A stretch of DNA of 64,000 nucleotides from Phytoseiulus persimilis (GCA_037576195.1 CM075103.1:7812001-7876000), one strand, 5' to 3'; shown: positions 13,601 through 27,700, numbered from the stretch's first letter. The notes: generated by a model not told the origin, from the letters alone. Numbers and translations: made by a program.

Positions 13601-16600
13601 TAGAGGAATGAGATGGAGTTGCCCGTTGGGCTCAGCGACTGGCAACTCTGCCTAGATTTTCTGAATTCGATTCCCCGCGGGAGACTCTAAACGGGACAGT
13701 CGCAACCCCGGGACGCCCACGGCGACGAGCGGTGAGATTTGATGAGCCTCCCGGAGAGCCTGTCGGCAAGGGCGAAATTGTCGAGAAACTTGACTACGAG
13801 AGTTGCTTAACTGCGCCATTTAGGAATCTTAAATATCAATGAGCGAGGGCAATAAAAGCCCCATGAGCGAAGTCTTCTGAGCCTCGGGCGACTCCGCGCC
13901 ATTGGACGATTGACTTCGACAGACGCCGCCGCGAAAACGGTACGACGGAGTGTTGTGCTCGTTCATTCACCTCTAAAACTCCTGGTCGGCAGTTCCTTGC
14001 AATGGTCCTCTTTGAAACTGCTCAAAACAGCTCGATTGAATCATATCTAACAGGAAGAAGTAATAATGGACGTCCATGTATGATGGAATACGTCTCGTTC
14101 TTCCATGCTAACTTTTTTTCTCTTCTGGCTGTCCAACTTCGGTTTCGTATCAAGTTGAACTTCTTTCCGAAGGTTCCACTCGAGAAGTAGGGCACGATGG
14201 AAATCATGTCCCGAAAAAGAGCAAGAGCGGCTATCTGAGGCGCTAATCTCAAGGGTCGAACCGAGCGCTTGGGCGCCCACTTCTAGCTCGAGTCTGTGAA
14301 ACCACAGTTCGAGGCTTTGTGGCTCTGCGTATCTGCACTCTCGCTACGAAGCAAGAGGAATACTAGGATATTGTGGTCGGAAACCGTTGAGATTTCACGA
14401 GGTCCAAAGCAAGCCCCTTGCAGCGGGTATCGGGAAATACGAAGGACTGAGCACGGCGTGTACTCAAGCTCGGTGTATCCGAGCCGAGGTGTGGCTAGGC
14501 ACGCGGAAGGACATTGTAGACACAAGGCGAATCGTTTCAACGGAGGCGAAATGAAGGGTGTGGATGCAAAGTTCTTGGGTGATCCAACTCTGAAAATTCC
14601 CCTCCTGCCCCCCTCCGCTCGCCCAATACTACTCGCGTCCCTCTGAAATCAGCTCGGCACAGATTTCCTCGGGCGTGTAGTTCTACTTTCGCATCCTCTG
14701 AATACCCCCCTCTGGTCGCCGCGTCGGTGAGTGGCTTTGTTGTTGGCCACCTCGAGGGGTGGGATGGGGAGGCAATGTTAGAAGGGGTGGTGCAACTCTA
14801 GGTATGCAATAGACAAATAGCTCCACAACTTCAGTATCTCTCGCAGTGTGCGAAGTTTCACGCTCGCTGAACATTCATGCTTCAGCGGAGATAGGTCAGT
14901 CAACACAGCGAGCAGGCTGTCTGCTCCTTGATCTGACTCAAGCGGCGTTCGGAACGAGTTCCCATATGGATCAAGTATGTTTGTAAACGAAACACACGTG
15001 TTCCCGTGGTGGGTCCTCTCAGCTCCATACCGCTCCGCGAGTTATGATCCGAGCTGATCAGAACTCCAAACGCAGTTCCGGGGGTCGGCTTCCGGAGAAA
15101 GATTCTGAGCCAGCGGCGAAGTTAATCTGCCTCATGTCCCATGACACGCGACTTCAGGCCAATGCCCTGGATGAGGGGTAACTCTACGGGAGGGTGGATA
15201 ACTTTTCCGCAATATGAAACGAGATTGGAGCAATTCCGCACTCGGCTCTGGATAGACTCCACGGACCACGACAGTGGCTGGCAACTTACTTGAGTGCTAT
15301 TTCTCAACACCTCACGGTCCCCGCAGGCGGGTCGTGCGGTTCTCAGGATGCCTGGTTCTCGGATGAATCCGATTCTCCGCTTATTCGCTGTATCCAGGCT
15401 GGCATATACGACCGAATCCTGAAAACCGTCAGAGGTCGCTAGGCGAATCCCGCGAGTATGACGTCCTCGAAATTCTACATGGCATGGTCGCCGGAATAGT
15501 TTGAAGTGGGGCAGTATGCGCCACAAATTCAGATCTCGAATCCGCGTCTGGTCAAGAGTGATAACAGCGTGCTCGAGTAGCCGGAGATTGATTTCATCAT
15601 CAATCCTTCGATCTTAGGAACTGGGCACCGAATCTTTGGTTGACACCAATGAGCTCCAGACAAAAAAATAAGTCGAGACGTTCACGTAATCCAAGTATGG
15701 TTTCTTGTCCTGTTTCAGCCTCAAGCCGTCCCTGACCACATTCGATAACCACTCGAATCGAATTACTATCGAATCTCATATAGAGGAGTCACCTCCTCTT
15801 GAATCGTTCTCATTGAGAGCTCACACGAGGGGGATGATAATTGCTGTGATCCAGCTTTGAAAGAGGATCAGGAGTAGTTTCGATTCGGGGGTTTGTCGGA
15901 AGAGGCAACGATGGCGCATTGTCAACACCCAATACGCCAACGGCACCGAGCCGGATAATATATTCACGGCTTCTGAAGGCAGCATTCACAAAAGTGAAAC
16001 CTGGAAAGTTGGGGCGCCATCACACAAGGAACGGCGGTTGAAGTGACAGGCAACACACATTGAACACAGAGGCAACATCCCGTGCTTCTGTTTACCGTTC
16101 CGTCTTCTCTTACCCGCCTCTCTTCTCCTGGCGCGGCTAGTTGACCGACGTGAAACGCCCTGTTTTGGCTGTCTTCCGCGGCGGTCCGGTGGAATAGACC
16201 CAAGGCACAAGTACCAGTCCCAAATACCAGGAGGGATATTTTGATTCCTCGGCACGAGCGAGCTCGAGCTATCCGTATACAGGGTGCCCACTCCCTCGCT
16301 GTTCCCCAGAGAGAGCGTCATCGAGGGTAAAGTAGGTCAGATTACCCGCGATCAACCACATAGCAACCGGCAATGCACATCGGTACTGAGATTCCGCAAC
16401 GAATACCGTTCAACGCTATGGTCGTTGGAATCAATGGGATACGCGACAACTTAAGGAATTGATAATTTTTTTGACCTCGAATAACAGGGATCATCATTCC
16501 CAGGTTCAATTACTCAAAGAGCGTGGGTGATTGAGTCGTGCGCAGACAGATCGACGACATTTTGATTTCATGGTATTTCAGGAGGCCTTCCCATAGAAGA

Positions 16601-19600
16601 GAAAGAAGACCTGTGAGCCGTCGCTATTCCCCAAATCCCGCTATGCGTCTGTTATCGATAGGCTTCAAGGCTTATAGAATCACCCACAAGAAGTACGATC
16701 GGGTCGGCTCCTAGGATTTGTATTATTCCATCACCCCTCCCCACCCCTACGTCCAGAACTTTTCGTCCTTCTATAGTCTCCCACCCCTTATCTTTCGTGA
16801 GGAGCGCGGAAATATCCCATAGTGAGCGGGCATAGGTCATTAACCTTACGGGTAATTCATGTGCGTTACCTAACGAAATCGTCGACGGATGGTCGTGCGG
16901 TCAACGCGTTCTGCACCAAGCGTTCAATTTTGCGCAATCTTGATCCTACCTCAAACGGGAGGTCGGAGATCGGGCAGCTTTTCGGAAACCTCGACAGCCA
17001 AAGCTCAACCTCACGTCCCGAGAAAGGTTCTTGTGATTTGCGTTCTCCCTTGACGAGCTCCTGCTGAAGTCTCCGCTGCCCCGGGAAAAATAAGAGCCCC
17101 TGAGCCTCGGAGGACGCCCCTGTGCGACGTGGTCCTTTAGGAGGTGGGGCGAGCTGTGCCCTTTTAATGGAGAACCCATCGTTCGGCGTGGACGAGAACC
17201 GCTCAGAAACTGCCCACCCTTGGGCGTTTTTTCGAAAGGTTGCATTCAAGGGGAGAGGAGAAAATGTATCGTTCTTGCATGGAGTATTGCGAGGAAAGAC
17301 AATCTGGAATGTGTATGAGATTTCAACAGCTCCATATTACTGATGCGCATGAGTTTTCATGAGTTCAACACTCCAGATCATTCGGGCGCAGGTGGAACAG
17401 TCAGGTTGTTGCTGTCATTGTTGGCTCACGTCGCGCAGGAGAGCTGGTCGTCTCAAGTCGCAACGTGCTGCGGGTCGATCCTATACCAACATGAGGATTC
17501 GGCCGTTGGTTCAGAGATTTCCTCCCCATGACCGTGATTTCCTCCCCCTCCCGTCTATCACACGTTTATTGCTCTGTTTCGATGAGGGATAATTTTTCCA
17601 ATGAAGACGTCGCATTGATGAAAGACTAAGAACAGGATCGATTTGATATCCCAGGAGAGAAAGAAACGCGAAAAGCGAACTGTAATCCACTTCAGGATGG
17701 TTACCTCGAAGAAGCGGAATGGAGAAAGGAAGAAATTCGTTCTTCGGTAAACCCATCCGCTCTTGCTCGCTCGCAAGCTCGCACCATTGCGACGCCCGCT
17801 TCGAAAACGATTCCATCCTCTAGACGAGGAAAGTCGTACTCTGGACAAAAATTCACCTATAACCAAGAGATCTCGAAAATCTTCGTTCCAGCTTAAATTC
17901 AGCATTCGCGTCAGTCGACCGAGATGGTCGCAATGTACCATTTCAGGGGATGAGAATGATGAGACATTCCGATCTCCAATTTGTCTACTGCTGTCAGACT
18001 TCGTTTTACCAAGCTCTAGAAGTGCTCCAGCAGCCCTTTGGAACATCCCAGCTTTCCAGTGGCTCCATCTTTCCTTTATTACCCTCTGTTGACAACCATG
18101 TGGGGGAGGAAAATTGATTCAGGATATGAAAAGTCTCCAAAGGGATACCGTCGGAAGCTCGCGCAAGACTCGCTGCCTTAGCCCCGGCAAGGGAGGAGGA
18201 GCACAGGCGTCCCCCTTCCGAAAAACACCATGGAAAAGGCCGTTTCCCATGTATCGGACTGAGTTCTTATCTTGAAAACAACTGTTAGCATGGGCAACCC
18301 TTGTTGAACGAATGCTGGGCCATGAGATTCTTAGCGAGTCAAATAATCGAACTGGACCTCGTGTTCCAATCTGTTCCAGGTCGTCAGGGAAGCAACATTA
18401 CTTGGACGCAGATCTCAAACCTTCAAACTCGGGAAATGATGTTTTGGCATGCTTGAGGCTTCTGTCTTCAGGAACGGAAACCACTCACCCCAAACTCGCG
18501 CTCATGGAAAACCCTCACTCGCAAGAGAGCACTTTCCAGAAGTGGCACCCTATCGGAGCGCGCATGCCTGGATGAATTCTCACGGAATTCGGAGTTTCAT
18601 GTGACGTTATCGTACGCGGAACCTGCTCTGTTTCCGACGTTCCGGCAGTCCCGGGGCACTCCGGGAAAGGGATATTCATTGTAGCGCGATTTGCAGGGAT
18701 TCAATTGCCAGTAGGTCTCTCATGCATATGGGGTTCCGGGAGAAAGGTATCAGAAATGCTCTGAGCCATGAGTCATCGGAAATGTCACCGATGTCAATGA
18801 TATTGAAACCGACCAAATTGTGAACAAAGGTTCTTCGTACGCCCTTACTTCAGTAACTCTGCACTCTGCTCACGACGACGCAGGACGCCTAACGAGGACT
18901 TACTCGTTTGATCCAGTCTCGTTTTTCCGGGGAAACACCAACCCAAGGGCAGTATGGCGAAGATCGATTTCTCCCTCTTGACAAGCCCAATCCAGGCACG
19001 GAAATCTCCTGATCTTCTCCGATCTTCTCCAATGCGAGCGTTTAAGGATCCAATGCCGTTAAACACGACGAAGTTTGATGGAACAAAATGTAGGATATAA
19101 AGAATTGCGCAATCTTTCGTCTCCTTTCGTGAAGGTCTCAGAATTCCTTCCGTCGTGGTTCCAGCAAAGGAAATTTCAGGCCAAGGGGTCCGATGGGCAA
19201 TCCACTCCCCCCTCTTGCAAATACGCCACTGATCGAACCTTGAGAGAGATGTTCCAAGCCCCAGCACATCCGCGGTGTAATAGTCGTAGGCTGTAAGCTT
19301 ATCTCATCCGGAGGAAAATATTCGTTCCTGTGGCTTCTTTCCCCTTCCAAGAATGATCGCGTTTATTGATTTTCTTTTGGAGAAATCAACTGCCGGAGCT
19401 AATGTCTCCCTGTCTCGAAGGACTGCCTGGATGAGTGCGGAAACTAGAACAGAATTTTCGACAAGAAAAATCGTTTCTCTCGTTCCCCGATTTCCAGGAC
19501 ACAGGAGTTCAGGAGCCGCGTTTTTCGGGTGAAGAATGTCGATCGAATGTATAACAACGAGGTTTTTCGAAAGCGAAATTGCGAATCCGCTGGGTATGAA

Positions 19601-20400
19601 TATCTATGCCGGGATCGATCTTAATTCAATGCTAAGTAGACAGAGGCAACAACCACGCAGCTCGCACAACGCAGTTCGCGCGGTCGCCGTTGCTGGACTA
19701 AGTCAATCAATTCAGCGTTTTTCTTCACCTGCCCTCACGCTGCATGGACTGAAATGAATGCGAATCTGGGCGTGTGTGAGCTTGCAAATTAATTTTCGCA
19801 ATCTCTTCGCACTTCAGATGGTCCGCGTAGGCCATCCCACGAGCGGCTTGATTCATAAAATCATAAATCAGCGTGTCGCAGAAACGTCCGCTATCTGGAA
19901 GGGTACTACGCATCTTTCCGCTCGTTCGTCCACACGCTCATCAGATTAATCGTTGACCTACTAAATAGATTGGATTTTTTATTCATCCGGGCTAACGAAG
20001 TATTTGTCGACCGGGGAATCGGTGCTCGACGCGTATGAGGGTTTTCGTTGAGTCGCTCGTTCAACAGGAGGTGAATCCAACGTTGTTTCCAGAGTTTGGT
20101 TCAACGAAGCGCTTCCCATTCTCGTGAATTCCATGGTGGTGCTCCTACATCATCCGAAGTTCGGAGCTCCAATCATCATATGTCGGTGCTGTTCGGCCGT
20201 TCGAAGGGTCAGAAACAGAAGCCCAGCCTTGTACAGCGTGGTCGCCTCCGAGAAAAGGTTTGAAAGAGCAAGGGAGGAAGCGATTTACGGATAGACATGG
20301 AACCAGCTGCATGTTGAAGGTCGGCTCACATGTAAAGCCACTCACCCCCTCCCTTCTTCTCCTGCCCATCCCCTTTGTAAATCTCGCCACTTTATCACCG
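7680..20400. other. Long stretch without a supported gene
   Basis: No splice-linked exons, RNA genes or elements recognised. A good minus-strand donor-like GTAAGT occurs near 15290 but the frame upstream has no other support. Confidence 0.4.
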
Positions 20401-20411
20401 ATATTAGAGAC

Positions 20412-20465
20412 GTAACGATGAGGTGAGCCGGCCCGACATGATGCCAGCCCGACATGATGCCAGCC
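20412..20465 (+). repeat. Tandem GCCCGACATGATGCCA units; partner at 21.68 kb
   Basis: About 2.5 copies of a 16-base unit (GCCCGACATGATGCCA). The first copy with its upstream flank (ACGATGAGGTGAGCCG) is repeated in the same orientation, diverged, at about 21674-21706. Confidence 0.65.
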
Positions 20466-20655
20466 CGACTCCTTCGCTTCTCGTCAAGGTCATGGGATAC
20501 TCACTCCCATACCCTACCGTTTTCCGTGGCGTGTCCAGGAATCGCGAAGGGAGGGGGGATCTCCATTGGACCAGGTCGGGTATTCTCCCTGATGGTTCGA
20601 TGAGTGTCCATTGAGGGCGAGTGAAGCGGAAGGAGAGTACCTATTCAACAGTCTA

Positions 20656-20760
20656 GGACATTTTGGCGCAGACATTTTGGCGCTGGACATTTTGGCGCGA
20701 ACATTTTGGCGCAACGGACATTTTGGCGCAGGATATTTTGGCGCAGGACATCTTGGCGCA
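20656..20760 (+). repeat. Tandem array, 7 copies of GACATTTTGGCGC
   Basis: Seven units of 13-18 bases, differing in one or two spacer bases, with one unit carrying GATATTTT and one GACATCTT. It forms the left inverted end of the element at 20649-21162. Confidence 0.85.
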
Positions 20761-21098
20761 GATTCAGATGAAGCAGTAAGGACTCACCAAAACAGTATTG
20801 TTCAGTGGCTATCGATGCTTTCATGTGACGAATATGACCACCGGAGCTTTCATCAATCGTCCCAATTCCCACTTGCACGAAAAAGTTCGCTCGAATCGCT
20901 CACTCGGAGAGTTACTCGCTCTGAAATGCACAGGCGCCGTCGATGCAGACTCGGCAGTGATCCTCGGTTGAAGAACGCATGTCAGCATGGGCTCCCGATC
21001 GGAATGTCGACGTACGCTGGGAGAACACGCTGTGGGACTCGGTCGGAACGAATTTCAAGATGTCCACAATTATCACTTGTCTATCTAGGCGACGGACT

Positions 21099-21156
21099 CC
21101 AAAATGTCTTGCGCCAAAATGTCTCGCGCCAAAATGTCTGCGAAAAAAAATGTCCG
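21099..21156 (-). repeat. Inverted array, 4 copies of GACATTTTGGCGC
   Basis: On the plus strand the units read CCAAAATGTC with TTGCG, TCGCG or TGCG spacers; the outermost is decayed to AAAAAAATGTCCG. Together with the 20656-20760 array it gives inverted ends. Confidence 0.8.
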
Positions 21157-21673
21157 GGTCCGCCTATTCAAAACCCAGTCAGACCCATCAGCAACAGCCA
21201 GAAGAGAGATGAGGGCACTTGTATCGTAGCTTCTCCAGTTAGCTTATTTAGGATTCAGGTGATCCTGAACAGTCGATGAACCCCCTAGTCCAGTTTCCCA
21301 TGCGAGAAAAAAAAAAGTAGCAAGATGATCTAGAAAAGAAAGCTGCGCATTAGCTGAGATCGTACACCGGTAGAAGAGAAAGAAGTAAATGACGGTAACG
21401 CCTCAGGAATGACTCAGGTAACATTCGTGAGATAATGTTGTATCATGGATGGAGCTTCGACGGGAATGTTGAAGCGAGGAGTGACATTCCAGAATCCCGT
21501 CCAGGAATCCCAATTTGCATAAATGAGGCTCTTCTTACCCAGCTTTCTCCGAAAATGTGATCGGCTCTACTCTCGCTCAGCCTCAGATAAGAGTCCGAAA
21601 GAAAGAAGGAAAAAATGCGTGATGCAGACGTTGTAGATTAATGTATTGTATCTATGACCGGGTTACAAAATCT

Positions 21674-21706
21674 GACGATAAGGCACACCGGCCCGATATG
21701 ATGGCA
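21674..21706 (+). repeat. Direct copy of the 20.41 kb repeat start
   Basis: ACGATAAGGCACACCGGCCC then GATATGATGGCAG matches the 20412 start at about 27 of 33 bases, 1.26 kb downstream in the same orientation. The pair brackets the arrayed-end element. Confidence 0.55.
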
Positions 21707-21709
21707 GTG

Positions 21710-24700
21710 AGCATCCCTCTCCAATAATGACGCTCGATACCACACTACACTGAAGGCAATGTCTGTCTGTGATCAGTAGACTTCCGGAGTAAGGGACGGG
21801 CCGGCGGAGTCAGCCGGCTACTTTATTCTATATTTTATGGGCTCTGGGCGACAGTGAGCGTGAAAGATAGCTTTGATCGATTCGACTGCGGAAGGAAAGT
21901 CATCCGACTGACCACTCCATCATTGAAGCATCATTGAACTTCAACTCCTTCACAACTGTTGCGATGTCTGTGAGACCGATAAATTTCCAAGTTACAGCAA
22001 AAGCAACGGATATCGGTGAACGCCGTAGCCGAAAAAGTTCCTGAATTCGTCCCCGCGCCCTGAGCACATGCCCTGGTTGCATCTTCGTTTCTTCCGACGC
22101 GAGTGTTCCGACGGCATCGTTTGCCAGATATCCATCTCAAGCTCTGGCGTCGATCCTGCGGCCGGGAGCTGATTGCGAGCCTTCAATGTCGATTCTGAAT
22201 CATGCGGGAACTCTGCGGGCTCTTCGAGTATGAATCATGAGCGGTGGTCTCGATATCGAACTCTCCAATGAATTCAGGATACGAAATCAATATGTTGGCC
22301 TCAACGAGTGCGGAGCGATCATCATGCTTGGACACCGCGCAGGGACATCATCGAAAACCTCAGAGATCCCTCACGAGGGGAAGGCTCAACTAGTCATGGC
22401 CATCGATTCCATCCATTCGATTTTGAATCTTCGTTGGCCGATCATGGCCGTTGAGCTATTTGGCCTGTGTGTTGCAGAGACTCGAGCCGTTGCGCCGCAA
22501 CCTCAGAGGTAAACACTCGCAAGGAAGCGGAAGCTCATGGAACGTTCGAGTAGCAACGTGCAGTGCGTGTGTAAGGTTGTTGACATGTCTGTCTCGACAT
22601 TATGGAAGATCCTGATCCGAACACGCCCGCGGACCAAAACACCCCAAGACATTTCCTCATCCTTCCCAAGTCGCGTTCTAGATCTGGCTGTGGATTCTCC
22701 AGAGAGGGAAAGATGATCAGGCATCAGTTGAGATCGTCGCAATATAATCCTAGCGTCTTCGGTTCCGTCCGAGAATATGGATCATCATCCAAGGTACGAA
22801 GAGTTTTCCCTCAGGATTGATTGATTTCATGGTGTTGCTATTCGTAGAACACAATTCCAGGCTCAAGGGAGCACGGTCAGAGCGGCCCGGATATCGTCTC
22901 GAATTTCCGAGCGCCAAGTTAAATCTCGAGTTCGACGGACGAAGTCTTTTATTTCTCGAAGTTGACGGACTTGTGCCAAGTTTCAAACAATGTTATCAAG
23001 ATAGCACCAATTTGGGGATTTCTGACCTACCCATCGGAACGTGGCCACAGCACGAAATATGGCAGCTCCTCTTGATGCTTGATAAATGGATTTCCTCCGT
23101 CGATATTTCTTTCTCGTGATCCTTCGTGACCTGGGGCTCGAAATCGAGGGAGGCCCAGGCCGCACACAGCCCGCAACTTGCGGAGCCTGGGTTTCCGGAG
23201 CTTCTGGGTTGAGGACCCTATCGCCTCACGAACTGTAATAACCAGGAGCAAAATCTACTTTCAAAAGTCGTTCGTCCCACCCGAACTGAGAACGTTCCAG
23301 AGACAAGAGGCGTGTGTCAGTCAGCGGAAACATCAATCTGCTCTATGCTTCCGTTGAATCGGCATCGAAGCTCATTGTCCACCGAATGATGCAGCAAATA
23401 AGGCGAGTTGACAGAAAGCCAATCGGCGAGCGACGGGCACGATCACAAACAGAAGAACATATACTTCTCCCTCTTCACGAGCCCATTGGGCTGCGGTGGA
23501 TCGTTTTCTCCTTAGCGCTGACCCCTGACCTCCCCCAACGAGACATTTCTGTCGTTTGGCGACCATTACGTGGCCGGGTCATCTGCTCAAATCGTTGATC
23601 CACGTTGTCCGAGGGACATTGAATTTTGTTTGAGTGTTCGTCCGAGCGATTCGCCCGATAGGACGTTCCACCGCGAGCGCATTCAATTCGTCGAAGATGC
23701 CCGGCCGTTTTCCTCCTTGGCTTTGATTCATCATCAACAGGCCCATATCCAGCGTCCTCAGGGTAGTCACAGTTTCCGACGCTGTGGTTGTTCCATCATC
23801 GCGACTTCCATCCGAAACGTCGACCTGCCTCGGATGACCAGCGGAGACTCTGCGGGTGAACTTTTCTCGGCCACTGTCAGGAGTTCGTTCGTTGCATCGA
23901 AACGCTCGGAAGCGACTCGTTGACGTCGGTATGCGCTGTGATGTATTTGTGCGGAGGATGGTAATCCTTTGCTCACTCTCGACGAGCAAACGAGGACGAT
24001 CGATCAAGCGATCTCTTCTGCGATACCGAAAGGGCAACCGGTGCCGGCCTCTTATCGCTGCTGTTAGCCAACAGACCAGCGAGCCATGATTCCGGCGGCA
24101 GCAGGGCTGCTCGTCAGGGCCTGGGGCCGTCAAACCATGAGCCCAGAAGTTTGCCGGAACGATTCGGGGCCGGAGTCGGTCGGAAGCTTGGGATGAGAGC
24201 CTTTGAGCCTGTCGAGAGATCAACGACAGCTCTGTGGAGCAAAACTTTCAGCACGGGAGGAGATTCTCAATGGAAAGTTCCGAGAAACGAACGACGATTC
24301 GAGGACTCCGCTCTCGAAAATCGTGACCCAGAGTGGGACGCCGATAAGCGCGGTGACAGAAAGACGCCAGGAAGCCCACTGGGGCGAGAGCCCATCGCTT
24401 GATGAGCGAGTGAGGAGGGAATCAAGGCCGACGGCGCGTCTCCGGTAGCGCTGAGTCTGACAGAAATCCAATAGTCACGAACGAAGCGCCAAAGCCATGT
24501 TTCCAGCTCATTCCATCACGACCCGGGTCTGCTTTTCTCTTCTCAGCGCCTGCTTCTATTTATCGTGGGGTTTATGTTGTTCTTATTCTCTCTCAGTTTG
24601 TCAGTCCAGCCGGTTTCGGTAGCTGAGACGTTCCAATGAGCTGCGGGACATCAACGGCGTTGAACGGGATCGTTTGATCCGAGCCTCCGCCATGCGGAAC

Positions 24701-27700
24701 GTTCATTGCATTCGGTTTGACAGTTCCGACACTCCCCGGGAGTTGCAGGGGAAAACTTGGAAACTATCGCTCGCAAGGGGGAACTTGAGAGTGTACTTTT
24801 TCCTGCGCACCAAATCACGAAACAAGAAGAAAGGCGAGTTTGATCGCACACTCATTAACGTGTTCCGCCAAAGTTCGTCGATCTCGTAAAGTGACCCTCC
24901 CACTGCGGAATAAGTTGAACCTGGTCGTGATTCCAGCTGTCTCTACGGGCAATCACGATACATTCCAGACAGTTTTCTCCATTGTTGTACCCAAGCTAAA
25001 GAACCCCATCGTGGGCTTCGAGGCAGAACGTACCCTGGAGCAAATAGGTAGTGCTTCGTCGGGTAGCTGAAGGATTCTTCTGTACACGCAGCATAGTTCC
25101 AGAAATGGTGCAGCCAATATTCATCAGTTGATAGTTCTCACGATCCTGTATCGATGGAATGGAATCGCGTCTCGAACAAGCGGTTTTCCCCTGCAATTCC
25201 CCCTGCTTCCCTGTTCGAGATTTCTTACCGCTGCGTTTGGACTAATCAATCATGATTCCCCGAGTGAAGCTCCTCGAAAGCGGTTGATTCGGGGAATTCC
25301 TCGATCTTCCTCTGATTTCACGTGAATTTCCATGATATTCCGATTCGAGATGGTCTCAGGGGAACGGCAAATTAGTTTTCGGCAAGGAGACCTATAGGCT
25401 TCTCAAGGCGGGAACGATCTGTTGCGAAGTTGCTCAGAAGGGAATCGTATCGTACGCTCCCTGGAGGACGATGCGAAGATCTGAAATCCGGGTCCAGAAC
25501 CCGAAACGGGAACGGAAAGACTGGCCGGCGGAAGCAACCCGAGTGGGACCAACTGGGTAGTCGTTCCCGCTAGTCGGAGAATGTAGACGGGTGTCCAGGC
25601 TTGGACCTGGTAACTCACCGAGGTCAATCGAAAGCGATGTTGGGGCAATGCTTCCGAGGAGCATTTCGATGAGCAACGAGCGATTTTCGCATTTCCATGT
25701 TTCCGCTGCTCGCTCCTTCCGTCATTCTCCTTCCAGCTCATGCTATTTCCTCAGCCTGTGGCACCGAGTTCGGGCACAGGATGTTCATTCGTCTCTGAGA
25801 CCAGGGATTTACGACTCAGCCATCCCGGCGACTTTATTGGACGGCAGTGCTAGAGGAATGAATTTCGATCGACGGGGATACGAAATACGCGATTGGCGAT
25901 AAGCAAACTTCAGGTGGTGGATCGTCGTCCAAGTACCCGATATCTCGCAAATATAAGCTGATTAGACCGCTGTCGTGGTTCCAGGTCTCATTTAAGCACA
26001 GTGTTCGGAGTCCTTCCTCGGAGACTGTTACCTGACTGTGATGAGACTCTCGAACCAAATAAAACATTCCTTCCACAGCCGAAATCCCCCGATTCGCGGA
26101 TTTCACGGATACCGGAGGAGAGAATCATTTTCCGAAATTAATTTGACCGTTCTCCCTCATCTCACGGTTCAAATCCATTGATGACTCCCTAACGACGTCG
26201 ATGACTGGAGCGGAAAGCTTATTGTTATCGTGGAGTCGTGTTTTAGCTCAAATCACGACTTTAAATCGATCAAGCCGCAGCGCGTTCATCAAATCTGCCG
26301 GTCAGCTCAAGATTCTCACTAGTTTCTCATTCTTCTTCTCTCCTAGCGAGCGATGGAGCCCTCCCTGTATCAGCGGGATTTTCGAAGCGTTCGATCCGAG
26401 CCTAGCTAATAGACAAGGAGCATCAAGTCGTTCAGTTCCGTCGTATTCCGGTGCCGCCTGAGGGAGCTCGAACTCCGAGCCCAAAGGTTTTTGAGGACTT
26501 TGGTCCTCAAAATCGTCGATGAGCCCCTCATCTGCTCCGACTGCAGGTGGACTCGAATGAGGTTCTTGTCTAGATTCCGTGAAAAGTTTCTCATTCCGAC
26601 GGGAGAGGGGAGGGAAGTGCGAAATGGGAGAGGTTCGTACCTCTTGCGCTCTCGTTAGAATATGAGTCTCGTTTGACCGCCGGCTTAATCAGTAGCGAAT
26701 GCTCGGAACGTCAGGAGCTACCGCCACCATTGCAGCGAGATAGAAACAACAAGAAAAGGCTGAAAAGAGAAGGTCCATCCCACGGTTGTTCAGGTCGGTG
26801 GAATCGCCGCCTCAGACGAGTTGGTCGACTGAGCATGCTAAGTGCCAGTAAATAATTTATGAGCTCACCCTGACCAGGGATCTACTTAGCTCCCCGCCGA
26901 GCATCCAGACAGACAAGCAAACGGTCGGACTGGCCGATCGAGAGACACAGGGACGGCTCGAGTGTGTTTCCCCGCTGCCCCAGTCCGGGAAGAGGGAGAG
27001 CAAGAAACCGAAAGGAGCTCCAACGGAGCGTGTGCAGCCGAGGCTTGCCTGACCGCTTGAGCCAACAGAAACCGTCTACTGCGACGAACGACCTACGGAG
27101 AACCCCTAGGCAGAGAGGAGTCGGTAAGGAGAACGCTTCTGGGAAAAAAAAATCTCAATGCACTGACTGACGGACTGTTGCCTCGCCAACTGGATCGGGA
27201 CCCGCTCTATCCATCGATCTGGTTGACTGGCGGTTCGACTCGCTCGACGAACGCGCGAAGACAAAACTAGTACATAAATACAGCTATGCGTTCGCAGACG
27301 AGTGGCACGGATCCATTGAGCAGCGGGGACAGAGCTTTGAGGATCTGGAGAGCTGAAAGGTTCGGGATCAGAAAACACGGGCTCGCAGAGCTGGAGGATT
27401 GAAACAGGAGCCGAAGAAGGATTTCATTGAGACTGAGGTATCCTCGGGTGAACTTGGAGGGCGACGGAATCGAAGAAACGTTTCAAGGAAGTGTTCTACC
27501 AGGAAAACATGAAGAGCGAGGGTGTGATAGAGAGGCAATACGACTCAGAACGGCAGGATAGGAAAATAGTAACGAGGGGGAAACGGCATTCGCCGGTTGA
27601 AGGAGAAACTGTCGGAGTCGTGCATAGCTTATTTCGAGTGAAAAGCGTTTTCAGTTGTGCATCTCCAAAGAGTCGCCGAAAGGCGGTCGAGAATCAGGGG

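Larger units (their letters stand above)
20649..21162. mobile_element. Mutator-like miniature element with arrayed inverted ends, 514 bp
   Basis: The left side has seven copies of a unit close to GACATTTTGGCGC (20656-20760) and the right side four copies in inverse orientation (about 21099-21156). When one end is inverted they align as GGACATTTTNNCGCAGACAT and onward. The 9-bp direct repeat CCTATTCAA lies immediately outside at 20640-20648 and 21163-21171. A 9-bp target duplication is typical of Mutator-like elements, hence the class. The inner 340 bases have no recognisable gene. Confidence 0.65.

Noticed and set aside
20611-21279. 222-codon plus-strand frame with GHFGADILALDILARTFWRN
   Set aside because: It reads straight through the GACATTTTGGCGC arrays; the repeated peptide is a by-product of the DNA repeat.
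23019-23045. Plus frame SDLPIGTW similar to the TDPIGS-W motif
   Set aside because: Opposite strand, no neighbouring Cys or splice context, and only six or seven residues agree.
23579-24223. 214-codon minus-strand frame
   Set aside because: Arg-rich and without domain or homologous copy; other frames over the same DNA look equally plausible.
26160-26185. GGTTCAAATCC, a tRNA B-box-like word
   Set aside because: The flanking bases do not pair into a T-arm and no A box or acceptor stem is present. The same applies to TGGTTCGAAACCC near 32022.
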